Position numbers and translations under genes: made by a program. From a virus: a DNA stretch of 46,110 bases. Under the pieces are notes generated by a model, which worked only from the letters and a program-made list of their open reading frames with translations, did not search any database and was not told the DNA's origin. The stretch spans positions 1 through 46,110 of the IMG/VR virus record IMGVR_UViG_3300031885_000033; one strand, 5' to 3'. Below, in pieces: positions 36,227-45,031 of this stretch (position 1 is the first letter of the stretch; every line of letters begins with the position of its first letter).

Positions 36227-38416
36227 ATGCAACTCGCCCTCCCAGCCAACGAACTGAAGCGGCTCAGCGGCCGCATCGAAGAGGACTACAACCTCGCCCT
36301 AATCGACCACCAGACCCGCGTCGAGCGCTTTCGCGGCTATTACCAGCGCTGGCGCAACCGCGTGAATCCACCGCCCGCCGGCGAAGAGGACAAGCCCAAT
36401 TTCTCGGTTCCGTTGATTCAGTGGAACGTGGCAAGTAAGTGGGCCGACGACTTAGGTAAACTGCTCGGGCCAGACGCCGAGATCGCCGCCAAGCCCACCG
36501 GGCCCGCGGATCAGAGACTCACGCACAAGATCGGCCGGTGGATGACCTGGCGCGTGTTCCAAGCCATGCGCCTGGTCAATCCCTTCGCCGTCTTCACCTT
36601 CCGCGAGACGCTGTTCGGCCGGGCGCACGCCTACTCTCCCTGGGTGCGCGACAGTTACCCTATCCTCGACCCGGAGACGGGCGGCGTGGTCGAGCGCATG
36701 GCCTACGAAGGGCCAGGATTTTTTCCCCAGTGGCCCGACGACATAATTGTGCCGGCCGAGGACGCGGAAACGATTCACGACTTCAGTTTCGTGATCCGGC
36801 GCTACCGGGTGCGGCCCGACGATTTGCTGCGGGGGGAGGCTCAGGGTCTCTACCAGGGGATAGAGCAGGACTTCGACAGGATCTACCACGCGGCCGAGTT
36901 GGGCCAGAAGCGCGAGGCGCGGGGCGAGGAGATCAAGGCCGAAAAGGACCTTTCGGAAGGCGTCGAGTACCAGGGCGCCCAATCCGGCCGCGGCGAACTC
37001 CAGGTCCTGGAATGGTACGGGGGCTGGCGCAGGCTGCGCCGGCCGAAGAAGGACGCCCGCGAAGACAACCTGCAGGAGCGGCAGCGCTTCGAGTCGGAGT
37101 TGGTACTGTGCGTACTCCCGGAACTCAACTACCGCGTGGTGGGGGTCCAGGACCTGCTCGATCTCTACCCGACGAAGCGCCGGCGGCGCCCCTTCGTCGA
37201 GGCCTCGCTGATGAAGGACGGTTCCTACTGGTCGCCTGGGTTCGGAGAGATCCTGGAGTCCATCGAGGACGAAACCACGGTGAATCATCGCCTGTTCACC
37301 GAGGCGGGGCAACTCGCCGTCGGACCGTTGGTCCTCTACAAACCTAGCGCCGGCTTCAACCCGGACGCTTTCACCTACGCCCCGCAGACCGCCATCGCCA
37401 CCGAAGACCCGAGCGGCGTGAATGTGGTTCGGATGCAGGCCGATCTCCAGTACCCTATCGTCAAGGAGCAGGGTCTGGTCAGTTACGCCGAGCGCGTCAC
37501 GGGCCGTACCGACTTCGCCATGGGCCGGTCGAGCGACCGCCCGAACGCGCCCAAGACGGCCAGGGCGACGCTCGCGCTGCTGGAGCAAGGCAACATTCGA
37601 GCCAATCTGGACGCTCTGGTACTGCGCGAGGACATGGCACAGATTCTCGGCCATTTCTGGGAGCTCGAGCAGCAGTTCCCCATCACCCAGCGCACTTTCT
37701 TCCGTGTCACCGAGGAGGAAGCCGGCGGACTGTTCGACATCTCCAAGGGCGGCGCCTACATGGAGCCCGACGAGATGGGCGGCCGCTACGACTTCGATCT
37801 GAAGTTTGCCAGCTCGGTGTGGGGCCGGGAGGCCGAGCGGGAGCGGAGTTTACAGCTTTATGGCCTGGACCTACAAAATCCCCTGATAGGCCAGAATCCC
37901 CGGGCGCTCTGGATGATTACCCAGCGCATCCACAAGGCCATGGGCGACGACAATTTCGCCGACCTGGTGCCGGAGCCGCCCGATCTGGGACGTCCGCGAT
38001 CGCCGCGCGAGGAGTGGACGCTGGCTCTCCAGGGCGAGGAGATCATGGTGCATCCCGACGATCACGACGAGCTCCACGTCCGCCAGCACATCGGCCAAGT
38101 CCAAGAAGAGACCGCCGCCGGCGCGCGGCCGGACGCCAGCGCGGCGCGGGCCATGCTCGAGCACATCCAGGCGCACCGGGCGCAGGAAGCCCAGAAGCGG
38201 CTGATGCAGGCCCTCGCAAATCAGCTCGTGAACACCATGGCCTCGAACGCCGCGACCGGCCAGGGGTTGCAGATCGGCGGCACGCCCATGAACCTGCAAC
38301 GTCTGCAGGGCCTGATCTCGGAGTTGACCGGACAAGGCAACGGGGGTCAGCCGGGAGCGCCGGGCGCGCCGCCCACTGGCGCCGACCAAGAGAATTTGCC
38401 GCCCGTAGCGGCCTAA
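36227..38416 (+). CDS. Portal protein
   Basis: 729 aa, ATG 36227, directly after the previous stop. The size and layout match P22-type portals: an N-terminal helical part ('LIDHQTRVERFRGYYQRW'), central 'NFSVPLIQWNVASKWADDLG', a stem region, 'ESIEDETTVNHRLFTEAGQL' and a helical C-terminal barrel-like tail (about 620-700, Gln/Ala/Arg-rich). It forms the dodecamer through which DNA enters and leaves. It follows terL in the expected order. Confidence 0.85.
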   Translation: MQLALPANELKRLSGRIEEDYNLALIDHQTRVERFRGYYQRWRNRVNPPPAGEEDKPNFSVPLIQWNVASKWADDLGKLLGPDAEIAAKPTGPADQRLTHKIGRWMTWRVFQAMRLVNPFAVFTFRETLFGRAHAYSPWVRDSYPILDPETGGVVERMAYEGPGFFPQWPDDIIVPAEDAETIHDFSFVIRRYRVRPDDLLRGEAQGLYQGIEQDFDRIYHAAELGQKREARGEEIKAEKDLSEGVEYQGAQSGRGELQVLEWYGGWRRLRRPKKDAREDNLQERQRFESELVLCVLPELNYRVVGVQDLLDLYPTKRRRRPFVEASLMKDGSYWSPGFGEILESIEDETTVNHRLFTEAGQLAVGPLVLYKPSAGFNPDAFTYAPQTAIATEDPSGVNVVRMQADLQYPIVKEQGLVSYAERVTGRTDFAMGRSSDRPNAPKTARATLALLEQGNIRANLDALVLREDMAQILGHFWELEQQFPITQRTFFRVTEEEAGGLFDISKGGAYMEPDEMGGRYDFDLKFASSVWGREAERERSLQLYGLDLQNPLIGQNPRALWMITQRIHKAMGDDNFADLVPEPPDLGRPRSPREEWTLALQGEEIMVHPDDHDELHVRQHIGQVQEETAAGARPDASAARAMLEHIQAHRAQEAQKRLMQALANQLVNTMASNAATGQGLQIGGTPMNLQRLQGLISELTGQGNGGQPGAPGAPPTGADQENLPPVAA

Positions 38417-38426
38417 AGGAGTCGAG

Positions 38427-38468
38427 ATGCGAATCTTACAACGCGCCGCGCTGGGGATAAGCCCTTGA
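38427..38468 (+). CDS. Possible 13-aa leader ORF
   Basis: ATG 38427 has a perfect SD (AAAGGAG), and its TGA overlaps the ATG of the next gene (38468). The real gene has no SD of its own, so this short ORF may exist to couple its translation to incoming ribosomes. Confidence 0.3.
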   Translation: MRILQRAALGISP

Positions 38469-38827
38469 TGCGGGAGCACCCAGTCGAGATGTCCCAGACA
38501 GCGGCCGGCGCGTCCAGGCTCACTTTGCGCGACCTTCCGAAGCTGCACTCGACCGGCCGCATGAAGCAGGCCCCACCTGCGCCGCGCGCCTCGGTACGAT
38601 TTCGTGGCCCACGCCGGACCTTGCTCGACGAGGTCCGGGCGTTGCCTGAAGAGAAGTGGCGGCGCGAGGGGGTGGACTTGAAGCCGGATTTCGTCCGCTT
38701 CGTCGAGGATCGCTGGGACGAAGAGCACGCCAGACCGAGATTCCGCTGGGGAACCTGGATCGAGGCCTGGGCGGATTTCATGAGGGAGCGTAAAAATGCC
38801 TTGGAAACCATCGGACGCGCGCCGTAA
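38468..38827 (+). CDS. Small protein after portal, unknown function
   Basis: 119 aa from ATG 38468 (TTG 38465 also possible). Basic, Pro-rich N-terminal 45 residues, then 'FVRFVEDRWDEEHARPRFRW' and 'WIEAWADFMRERKNAL'. Not recognised; a morphogenesis accessory by position. Confidence 0.5.
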   Translation: MREHPVEMSQTAAGASRLTLRDLPKLHSTGRMKQAPPAPRASVRFRGPRRTLLDEVRALPEEKWRREGVDLKPDFVRFVEDRWDEEHARPRFRWGTWIEAWADFMRERKNALETIGRAP

Positions 38828-38969
38828 GACCAAGCAGGCCTCGACACCCAAGAAGCAATCACTCTGGGCGGAGGTGGCCAACCGCCTGCTCGGCCACGGC
38901 GCCAGCGAAGGGAGCGCCATCCGCCAGGCCAACGCCGTGGTGGGCGGGACGGCGAAGCGGCGCAAATGA
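38796..38969 (+). CDS. Small conserved-style phage protein (MPWKPSDA type)
   Basis: 57 aa from ATG 38796, overlapping the previous gene by 32 nt; too short for usual cut-offs. 'MPWKPSDARRKTKQASTPKK' followed by 'LWAEVANRLLGHGASEGSAI' and 'RQANAVV' is a form I know from many phages and prophages, always small and basic, of unknown role. Stop overlaps the next ATG. Confidence 0.7.
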   Translation: MPWKPSDARRKTKQASTPKKQSLWAEVANRLLGHGASEGSAIRQANAVVGGTAKRRK

Positions 38970-39223
38970 TGAAGCAGAAACCCGATTCTGGCGATCTCGA
39001 GGAACTCCAGGACGCCATCCGCTCGCGGGGCTATGGCCAAATCCGCGAACATATCGGTCGGGTGATCGAAGCCAGCATGCGCGAATTGGTAAAGCGCTCG
39101 GATGCTCACAGGACCGCGCAGTTGCGGGGGCAGATCGAGGGACTTCAGACGGCGCTTGATATACCGGCGGAGTTGCTCCGGCAGATCAAAGCGGAGATCG
39201 CGCGACTGAAGCCGAACCCATGA
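38966..39223 (+). CDS. Small coiled-coil protein, unknown function
   Basis: 85 aa from ATG 38966 (ATGA; a second ATG at 38969). Helical throughout ('YGQIREHIGRVIEASMREL', 'LRGQIEGLQTALDIPAELL'). Overlaps the next gene by ATGA. A scaffold or internal assembly factor is possible. Confidence 0.55.
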   Translation: MMKQKPDSGDLEELQDAIRSRGYGQIREHIGRVIEASMRELVKRSDAHRTAQLRGQIEGLQTALDIPAELLRQIKAEIARLKPNP

Positions 39224-39567
39224 ACCTGGTCCTCGCCGTTCGCTGCCATTACTGCTCCCATCCCCGGCATCCCATGGAGGTCCTCCGGCTGACCGGCGGC
39301 CCGATCATGTGCTGGCAGTGCTTCCAATGGCACCAGCAGGCGATGCGGATGTTGGCCGGCCAGCCGCCGCGCGGCTGCCAGGAGTGCGGGGTGACCTTCC
39401 GCGGATTGGAGCAACGCGTCGCGGGTGGCGATGTACGGATGTACTTGCACGCCAAGGACGGGATCTATCAGGTCCTGTGCCGGGCCTGCTCAGACAATTA
39501 CGTGCCGAAGCGCGTTGACCTCTACGCAGGCACCGCTTTCGGACACGCCCGGAAGCTGACCGCATGA
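39220..39567 (+). CDS. Protein with two zinc-ribbon-like Cys pairs
   Basis: 115 aa, ATG 39220. 'CHYC' (residue 9) with 'CWQC' (about 31), and 'CQEC' (about 53) with 'CRAC' (about 89) give two four-Cys zinc sites. Lacks any enzyme motif. Such small zinc proteins between portal and scaffold genes are of unknown role. Confidence 0.6.
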   Translation: MNLVLAVRCHYCSHPRHPMEVLRLTGGPIMCWQCFQWHQQAMRMLAGQPPRGCQECGVTFRGLEQRVAGGDVRMYLHAKDGIYQVLCRACSDNYVPKRVDLYAGTAFGHARKLTA

Positions 39568-39595
39568 GACGGTCGCATCAAGGGAAAGCCAATCC

Positions 39596-40453
39596 ATGAG
39601 CACGACTGTTGTAGAACCGAAAGCGGTTGTCGAGACCCTCCCACCGCCGCCGTTCGAGGGCGACGACGTAAAACCGCCCGCCAAGTCCGCCGAGAAACCC
39701 AAGGACAAGGACGACCCCGGCGAACTGCGCAGGCGGCTGGAGGCTTCCGAGCAGCGCATTCGGGAACTTTCCGACTCCGAGCGTTACTGGGCCGAGCAGG
39801 CCCGGGGGCGCGGCACGGTAACGGAGGAACCCGACGAAGATGAGCCGGCACCGGTCGACGAGGAGCCTGAAGAGACCCCCGACGAGTTTCTCGATCGGTT
39901 ATCGAAGGAAGGCAAGGGCGCCATCGTCAAGGCGGTCGCCAAACTGGGTTACCTCCGCAAGGAGGATGTGGCGAAAGTAGCCGCCGAGGTAGCCCGCGGC
40001 ATCGTCTCCAACGAGCGCGGCAAACTCACCGCGGACGCCAAGTTAGTCAGCCAGTACCCGGAGTTGCGCGACGAGAAATCCGAACTCTTCCAGACCACGG
40101 CGGGGATCTACCGGGAACTGATCGCGGACAATCCGGAGTTGAAGACATCCCCCGGCACGCTGTTCATGGCGGCGCGTGCCGCTAAGGCCGAACTGGCGGC
40201 GAAACCTAAGCCTGCCCGTGGCGGCAACGACGACGAACCCCGCGACTACCGCGAGGACCGCGAGGAGGACAGCCGCCGGCGCCGGATCGACGCCCAACAA
40301 GGCGACACCGGACGCGGCCGCTCGACGCCCTACGAGGGCGACGACGACCCGATTGGCCCGGCCCAGCGCGATGTCCTGGACCTGTTCGCCAAGGCAGGCG
40401 TGGACGAAAAGAGTTACCGCGACCAGCGAAGCAGGGATCGGAGGCGGCGCTAA
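39596..40453 (+). CDS. Scaffold-like protein
   Basis: 285 aa, ATG 39596 after AAGGGAAAG. Very charged: an acidic, Pro-rich N-terminus, a short coiled coil ('LRRRLEASEQRIRELSDSER'), a central helical domain (about 95-200, 'GAIVKAVAKLGYLRKEDVAK') and a basic, disordered end. This is the usual composition of a scaffolding protein, which lines the inside of the prohead and leaves before packaging. The place upstream of the capsid genes agrees. Confidence 0.65.
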   Translation: MSTTVVEPKAVVETLPPPPFEGDDVKPPAKSAEKPKDKDDPGELRRRLEASEQRIRELSDSERYWAEQARGRGTVTEEPDEDEPAPVDEEPEETPDEFLDRLSKEGKGAIVKAVAKLGYLRKEDVAKVAAEVARGIVSNERGKLTADAKLVSQYPELRDEKSELFQTTAGIYRELIADNPELKTSPGTLFMAARAAKAELAAKPKPARGGNDDEPRDYREDREEDSRRRRIDAQQGDTGRGRSTPYEGDDDPIGPAQRDVLDLFAKAGVDEKSYRDQRSRDRRRR

Positions 40454-41061
40454 TGGCGGCCAAGACCAAGAAGATCATATCGCCCGGCGTCGGGCCATCC
40501 AAGGTGCACCGCGATCCGCAGGCGGCCGATCCCTACAAGCACCTGCGCGGCTTGCATATCGGCGGCGTGCCCATCGCCGACATTTCCGAGGACCTGGTGG
40601 CGCGGTTGAGTTACGACCACACCGACGAAGCGATCGCCGAGCGCAACGCCGGGAAGGCCGCAAGCGCGGCGCACGTGCGCGGCGCGGCGGGCGATCGCGC
40701 GGCTGTGACGGCGAGAGATTTCGACCTGTCGGTAGAAGAGCGGCGCGAGTTCCGCGAAAGCGGGATCGAGCCCTGGGAAGCGCCGGACCCCATGAAGGAA
40801 CTGGCCGAGAAGCACGTTGGGCCAGGCATGGTGGCCAAGTTTCTCTCCCCCATGCAGATCGACAAGCGCGGCCTGCGGGGGTACGAAATTGTCAAGGATT
40901 CAGGCGGCCAGCCCATAGCGGTGGGCCGCATGATGCTCGGGCAGATGCCCGAGGCCAAGGCGCGGGCGCGCCGCGAACACTACCGGAAACTCGGTGACGC
41001 GCGCCTGGCTGCCATCAAGGAAGAAAACCAGGAGCGGCAGCGCGAATTAGTGGGCGACTGA
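40453..41061 (+). CDS. Head-module protein of unknown function
   Basis: 202 aa, ATG 40453 (TAATG overlap with the scaffold gene). 'SPGVGPSKVHRDPQAADPYK', then helical charged stretches with many Arg/Glu/Ala and a beta segment 'GLRGYEIVKDSGGQPIAVGR'. Probably an assembly or minor head protein; no family recognised. Confidence 0.55.
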   Translation: MAAKTKKIISPGVGPSKVHRDPQAADPYKHLRGLHIGGVPIADISEDLVARLSYDHTDEAIAERNAGKAASAAHVRGAAGDRAAVTARDFDLSVEERREFRESGIEPWEAPDPMKELAEKHVGPGMVAKFLSPMQIDKRGLRGYEIVKDSGGQPIAVGRMMLGQMPEAKARARREHYRKLGDARLAAIKEENQERQRELVGD

Positions 41062-41135
41062 GCCCCTTGAGCGCTGGCCGGCCGCACTCTCGAGCCGGCT
41101 GAAGTCTCCACTCAACGCGAGAGCGGCAAACTTGC

Positions 41136-41154
41136 GGCCGGGCTGTGCCCGGCC
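41136..41154 (+). promoter_or_regulatory. Perfect 8-bp hairpin before the decoration-like genes
   Basis: GGCCGGGC-TGT-GCCCGGCC, followed by AGGAG and ATG 41169. No T run, so a processing site or leader structure is more likely than a terminator. The 106-nt gap has nothing else I can see. Confidence 0.45.
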
Positions 41155-41168
41155 AGGAGTGGAGAACT

Positions 41169-41696
41169 ATGGCCAACCGAGACAACCCGCACGGGCTCGC
41201 GCCCTTGATGCGGACCCTGAGCGGGGGCTGCCCGAGCGTCCGGGAGTACACCAAGGACGTCCTACAGGCTACCGCCATCTTCATCAACGACGTCGTCAAC
41301 CGCGAGGCGGACGGCAACATCGCCCCCGGCGGGACCCCCAACACCACGACCTTTCAAGGGGTGGCGCTCAACTACGGGGCCCCCTACACACTCAGCACCC
41401 ACCTGGTGATGGACTCCCCCAAGGCGCTCTACGAAGCCCAAGACAACGCCGACACCGACGGTTTCGCCGAAGCTGACATGGGGCTCGGGTGCGACCTGGA
41501 GTTCAACGCCGGCAGCGCGTTGAGCCAGATCAGCGGGCACGAGATCGACGAGTCCGCGGCGGCCCACACGACTGCCGACCTGGACGTCAAGCTGCTGCGG
41601 CTGCTCGAGGTTGGCGACAACGCCTACGGCGCTCACTGCCGCGTCGAGATCATTTTCAACCAGCACCGGCTGAATCCGGGTTTGGCGGGCGTATAG
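41169..41696 (+). CDS. Capsid decoration-like protein, copy 1
   Basis: 175 aa from ATG 41169 with GGAG; an upstream in-frame ATG at 41145 lies in the hairpin. Starts 'MANRDNPHGLAPLMRTLSGG', a start widely used by small beta-rich proteins coded just before phage capsid genes. Rich in Asp/Asn/Thr/Gly, ending 'FNQHRLNPGLAGV'. Placed immediately before the major capsid gene with a tandem paralogue; a head decoration or stabilisation role is inferred. Confidence 0.65.
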   Translation: MANRDNPHGLAPLMRTLSGGCPSVREYTKDVLQATAIFINDVVNREADGNIAPGGTPNTTTFQGVALNYGAPYTLSTHLVMDSPKALYEAQDNADTDGFAEADMGLGCDLEFNAGSALSQISGHEIDESAAAHTTADLDVKLLRLLEVGDNAYGAHCRVEIIFNQHRLNPGLAGV

Positions 41697-41717
41697 CGCC
41701 GGCCAGGAGCGAAAACA

Positions 41718-42242
41718 ATGGCAAACCGAGACAACCCGCACGGGCTCGCGCCCTTGATGCGGACCCTGAGCGGGGGCTGCCCGAGCGTCCGGGAGTACAC
41801 CAAGGACGCCAGCGAGGCCACCGCGCTTTTCATCAACGACGTCGTCTCACGCGAGGACGACGGCAACTTGGCGGACGGCGGCACGCCGGGGACCACGACC
41901 TATCAGGGCGTGAACCTGGTCTACGGCGCTCCGGCCACACTGACCAAACACCTGGTGATGGACTCGCCGGACGCGCTGTTTGAAGCCCAAGACAACGACG
42001 ACACCGACGGCTTCGCCGAGGCCGACATGGGCCTCAACTGCAACCTGATCTTTGGCGCTGGTAGCGCGGTTACGCTCATCAGCGGCCACGAACTCGACGA
42101 GTCGGAAATCGCCACCACGAACTCGTACGACGTCCACCTGCTGCGCAAACTCGACGTTCCCGACAACGCGTACGGAGAGCATGTGCGCGTGGAAGTGGTT
42201 TTCAACAAACACCGGCTGAACCCCGGTATGGCGGGCGTCTAA
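41718..42242 (+). CDS. Capsid decoration-like protein, copy 2
   Basis: 174 aa, ATG 41718, AGGAG upstream. The first 91 nt are identical to copy 1 except one silent base, as is part of the leader (CCGGCCAGGAG); after that the two diverge to moderate identity while keeping landmarks such as 'HLVMDSP' and 'DTDGFAEADMGL'. Two forms could make mixed or sequential decoration trimers. Confidence 0.65.
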   Translation: MANRDNPHGLAPLMRTLSGGCPSVREYTKDASEATALFINDVVSREDDGNLADGGTPGTTTYQGVNLVYGAPATLTKHLVMDSPDALFEAQDNDDTDGFAEADMGLNCNLIFGAGSAVTLISGHELDESEIATTNSYDVHLLRKLDVPDNAYGEHVRVEVVFNKHRLNPGMAGV

Positions 42243-42276
42243 CGGCGCCGGGAAATTTGATCCGAGGAGGATAACA

Positions 42277-43206
42277 ATGATCGTAAGAGGAGCATTCCGA
42301 GACTTCTTCCTGGAGTCGATGCTGCCGGCGCTGGAGCTGACCATCTGGAACCGCTACAAGCGGCGGCCGCAGCAGTGGTCGCGGCTGTTCGACCAGGACA
42401 CCGTCAAGAACGGCGGGATCTACCAGACGTCGCAGTTGAGCGGCGTGGGGTTGTTCCGGACCATCAGCGAGGGCGCGGACGTCGACTTCGACACGCCCGT
42501 TCAAGGGTTCGACAAGACCTACAAGCCCACCCGCAAGGGCCTGGGCATCCAGGTCTCCCAGGACACCGTCGAAGACGACCAGCGGGCCCGCCTGGTGCCG
42601 AAAACCGCCCAGATGCTGGCCGACAGTTGCGCCGAATCGATCGAGATTCAGGTGGCCAGTGTAATCAACAACGGCTTCAGCGCTGGGGCCTATGCCGGTC
42701 CCGACGGGGAGGCGCTGTTCTCGGCGTCGCATCCGCTGGTGAAAGCCGGCGGCGTGCAGAACAACCTGCTCGGCGTGCCGGCGGATTTCGACAACGAGAG
42801 CCTGGCTCTCGCTTTGACCGACTACGAAACCATGGTCAACGCCGAAGGCAAGAAGATGCTCTTGCCGACGCCGCTGGTGGTGGGCGCGCCGGCCAACCGC
42901 TGGGCCTTCGCCGAGGTGATCGAGTCGAAGATGCGCTCGGACACCGCCAACAACGCCACTAACCCTCTGGCTTATGCCGAGGGTGGGATGCCGGACTGGT
43001 TCATCTACGCCTACCTGGCCGACCCGGACAGTTGGTTCTTGATCGCCCCTCCGGGCGACTCGGGGCTGCTGGTGGTGTGGCGGCGCAAGCCCTACACGCG
43101 GCACGGATTCGAGGATAAATCGGAGACCGGCTGGACGGCCATGCGCTACAAGATGGACGTCGGTTTCCACGACTTCTACGGCGCGTACGCAGTTGCGGGG
43201 GCCTAG
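42277..43206 (+). CDS. Major capsid protein
   Basis: 309 aa, ATG 42277 with GAGGAGG. 'GVGLFRTISEGADVDFDTPV', 'YKPTRKGLGIQVSQDTVEDD' (E-loop/P-domain area), 'ALFSASHPLVKAGGVQNNLL', 'LVVGAPANRWAFAEVIESKM' and 'WFIYAYLADPDSWFLIAPPG' follow the order of HK97-fold capsid proteins of the Mu-gpT-like kind. Very high use of preferred codons and the strongest SD in the head module fit an abundant protein. No protease gene is seen nearby, and no clear N-terminal scaffold domain. Confidence 0.85.
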   Translation: MIVRGAFRDFFLESMLPALELTIWNRYKRRPQQWSRLFDQDTVKNGGIYQTSQLSGVGLFRTISEGADVDFDTPVQGFDKTYKPTRKGLGIQVSQDTVEDDQRARLVPKTAQMLADSCAESIEIQVASVINNGFSAGAYAGPDGEALFSASHPLVKAGGVQNNLLGVPADFDNESLALALTDYETMVNAEGKKMLLPTPLVVGAPANRWAFAEVIESKMRSDTANNATNPLAYAEGGMPDWFIYAYLADPDSWFLIAPPGDSGLLVVWRRKPYTRHGFEDKSETGWTAMRYKMDVGFHDFYGAYAVAGA

Positions 43207-43211
43207 AGGCC

Positions 43212-43282
43212 GCCCGCGTGTTTCGCGGGCCGGTTTGCCGGCCCGCGCATTTGCTGAGGCAGGCGGGCGCCAGTCGCCCGCC
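43212..43282 (+). promoter_or_regulatory. Three hairpins after the capsid gene, two mutually exclusive
   Basis: GCCCGCG/CGCGGGC (43212-43230), CGCGGGCCGG/CCGGCCCGCG (43224-43247) and GGCGGGCG/CGCCCGCC (43262-43282). The 3' arm of the first is the 5' arm of the second. None has a T run. They could protect the capsid message, attenuate read-through, or mark RNA processing. Confidence 0.6.
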
Positions 43283-43305
43283 CCAAGAAATCAAGGAGAA
43301 ATCGC

Positions 43306-44289
43306 ATGAGTATAACGCAATTCGATGTAGTACAAGCCAACGCCTTCCTGGGGACCGACATCCAAGGCCAGGGCAAAAGTTATTACGTCAACCCGTACTA
43401 CGGGACCGGCTCAAGCGGTCGCAGCCCGCGCACCGCGATCAAGACGCTGGCCGGAGCCCTGGCCAAATGCACCACCAATCGCAACGACACAGTTCACCTG
43501 CTGGCGGGGCACGCTGACCTCGACTACACGACGGACTTCCAGCCGGCCACGTTGGATTGGAACTTGAATCTGACACACCTGATCGGAATTCCCCGCGGCG
43601 TCAACATCTGTCCCCGGGCGCGCGTCGCGTTCCTGTCGAGCTACGACGCGGCCAGCAACCTGTTCACCGTTTCGGGCAACGCTTGCGTCTTCAGGAATCT
43701 TCTGTTCTTCGCCGGCGTGGCGGGCACCCTGCCCACCGGCTGTTTGAAGGTCAGCGGGGAGCGGAATCTCTTCGAAAACTGCCACATCGCCGGCATCGGC
43801 CACGACAACAACGACATCGCCAACGCCTACAGCTTGTACCTGAGCGGCAGCGAGAACGTCTTCCGCAACTGCGTCATCGGCCTCGACACGATCTCCCGCG
43901 GCACGGCGGACAACGCGGAGGTGGTCCTGGCGGGCGGGGCCCGCAATCAGTTCATCGATTGCCTGTTCGTGACCTTCGCCGGGGCGAACACGCACCAATT
44001 CGTCAAACGTGCTTTGTCGGGGAGCGACCGCTTCACGCTGTTCAAACGCTGCCATTTCACCAATTTCGATTGGACCGCCGGCGGCGGCGTCACGATGCTG
44101 GAAGTCATGGACGTGACCCCCTCGGGTTCTCCGGGCGGCTTCATCGACCTGATCGACTGCTCGTTCGCTGGGGCCGCGGCCTGGGAGGCCTCCTCGGGGG
44201 CGTCCGGGATCGTGCGCGCGAACACCTCCGCGGCGGCAGCGGCCAGCGCCACCAGCGGCGGGCGAGCCCTGGCCGTCACCGGGGCGTAG
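43306..44289 (+). CDS. Right-handed beta-helix protein
   Basis: 327 aa, ATG 43306 with AAGGAG. The N-terminal 'GKSYYVNPYYGTGSSGRSPR' and 'DTVHLLAGHADLDYTTDF' are typical for the entry of pectate-lyase-like helices. Then come regular short turns: 'CVFRNLLFFAG', 'ERNLFENCHIAGI', 'ENVFRNCVIGLDT', 'RNQFIDCLFVTFAG'. Such proteins act as tailspikes, depolymerases or head decorations. Catalytic residues cannot be named. Its place next to the capsid gene suggests a virion-surface protein. Confidence 0.65.
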   Translation: MSITQFDVVQANAFLGTDIQGQGKSYYVNPYYGTGSSGRSPRTAIKTLAGALAKCTTNRNDTVHLLAGHADLDYTTDFQPATLDWNLNLTHLIGIPRGVNICPRARVAFLSSYDAASNLFTVSGNACVFRNLLFFAGVAGTLPTGCLKVSGERNLFENCHIAGIGHDNNDIANAYSLYLSGSENVFRNCVIGLDTISRGTADNAEVVLAGGARNQFIDCLFVTFAGANTHQFVKRALSGSDRFTLFKRCHFTNFDWTAGGGVTMLEVMDVTPSGSPGGFIDLIDCSFAGAAAWEASSGASGIVRANTSAAAAASATSGGRALAVTGA

Positions 44290-44391
44290 CGGTGTCTGAA
44301 CCTGGCCGGGATGCTGCCGCCGCTCTCGTCACAGGCTCCTCCGGCGAGCGCGATTTATATCCGGCGAAACCTGGCAGAGAGGTAGGGAGTC

Positions 44392-45018
44392 GTGTCGGTC
44401 AGCGTTGAGGAAGTAGATATCGGACAGTACAACAGTGGTAGCACGCGGTCCTGGACCGTAGCCGCGGCACAGGTCGGCGACTACATCTTAGTTCTGATCG
44501 CGGACGAGGCCGGCGTCGGCGTGACCAGCGTTGCAGACAATAAAGGCAATAGTTACTCGCAGTTGCAGGGCTACGACGACGACTTAGGATGCTCTGCCCA
44601 CTACTGCGTCGTTGGCACCACGGCCTCTACCGTTGTGACTGTTACGTATGTCGGGTCGACGATCAACTTTTATAGTTGCCTCCTGGTTCGCGGAGCTGCG
44701 GCGATCGACGACAGCGCCAAGGCTACGGGCTCAGCGGTAGACGACATCAAGGTCACGCTGACGACGACCCAGAGTGATGTGCTGTTGGCGGGCGTCTACG
44801 TGGGGGGTCGCGATCCCGCGGCGCAGAACGGGTTCACCACCTTGCACGACTCCGCGTACAACATCTTCTCCCTGGCGGAGTACGATTTGACGAACACCGC
44901 TGGCACTAACGACGTTGGCGTCACGTATGAGTTTCAGGCCGCCGCCCGGTTTGTGGGCGTGGCGATCCGTGGGCCGGCTGCGGGCGGCAAGCCTTGGTAC
45001 GCCTACGCACAGCAGTAA
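44392..45018 (+). CDS. Beta-sandwich (Ig-like) virion protein
   Basis: 208 aa from GTG 44392 after AGGGAG. Beta-rich and Thr/Ser/Val-rich; 'GDYILVLIADEAGVGVTSVA' followed by 'DNKGNSYSQLQGY' is the layout of Ig-like or fibronectin-type surface domains. Ends 'GKPWYAYAQQ'. The 102-nt gap before it holds only a doubtful 24-aa frame (44311-44385). A surface or fibre-base protein by context. Confidence 0.55.
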   Translation: MSVSVEEVDIGQYNSGSTRSWTVAAAQVGDYILVLIADEAGVGVTSVADNKGNSYSQLQGYDDDLGCSAHYCVVGTTASTVVTVTYVGSTINFYSCLLVRGAAAIDDSAKATGSAVDDIKVTLTTTQSDVLLAGVYVGGRDPAAQNGFTTLHDSAYNIFSLAEYDLTNTAGTNDVGVTYEFQAAARFVGVAIRGPAAGGKPWYAYAQQ

Positions 45019-45031
45019 GTGGAGGTAAGAC

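Noticed and set aside
44311-44385. 24-aa frame before the gene at 44392
   Set aside because: No SD and a low-information peptide; left as gap sequence.
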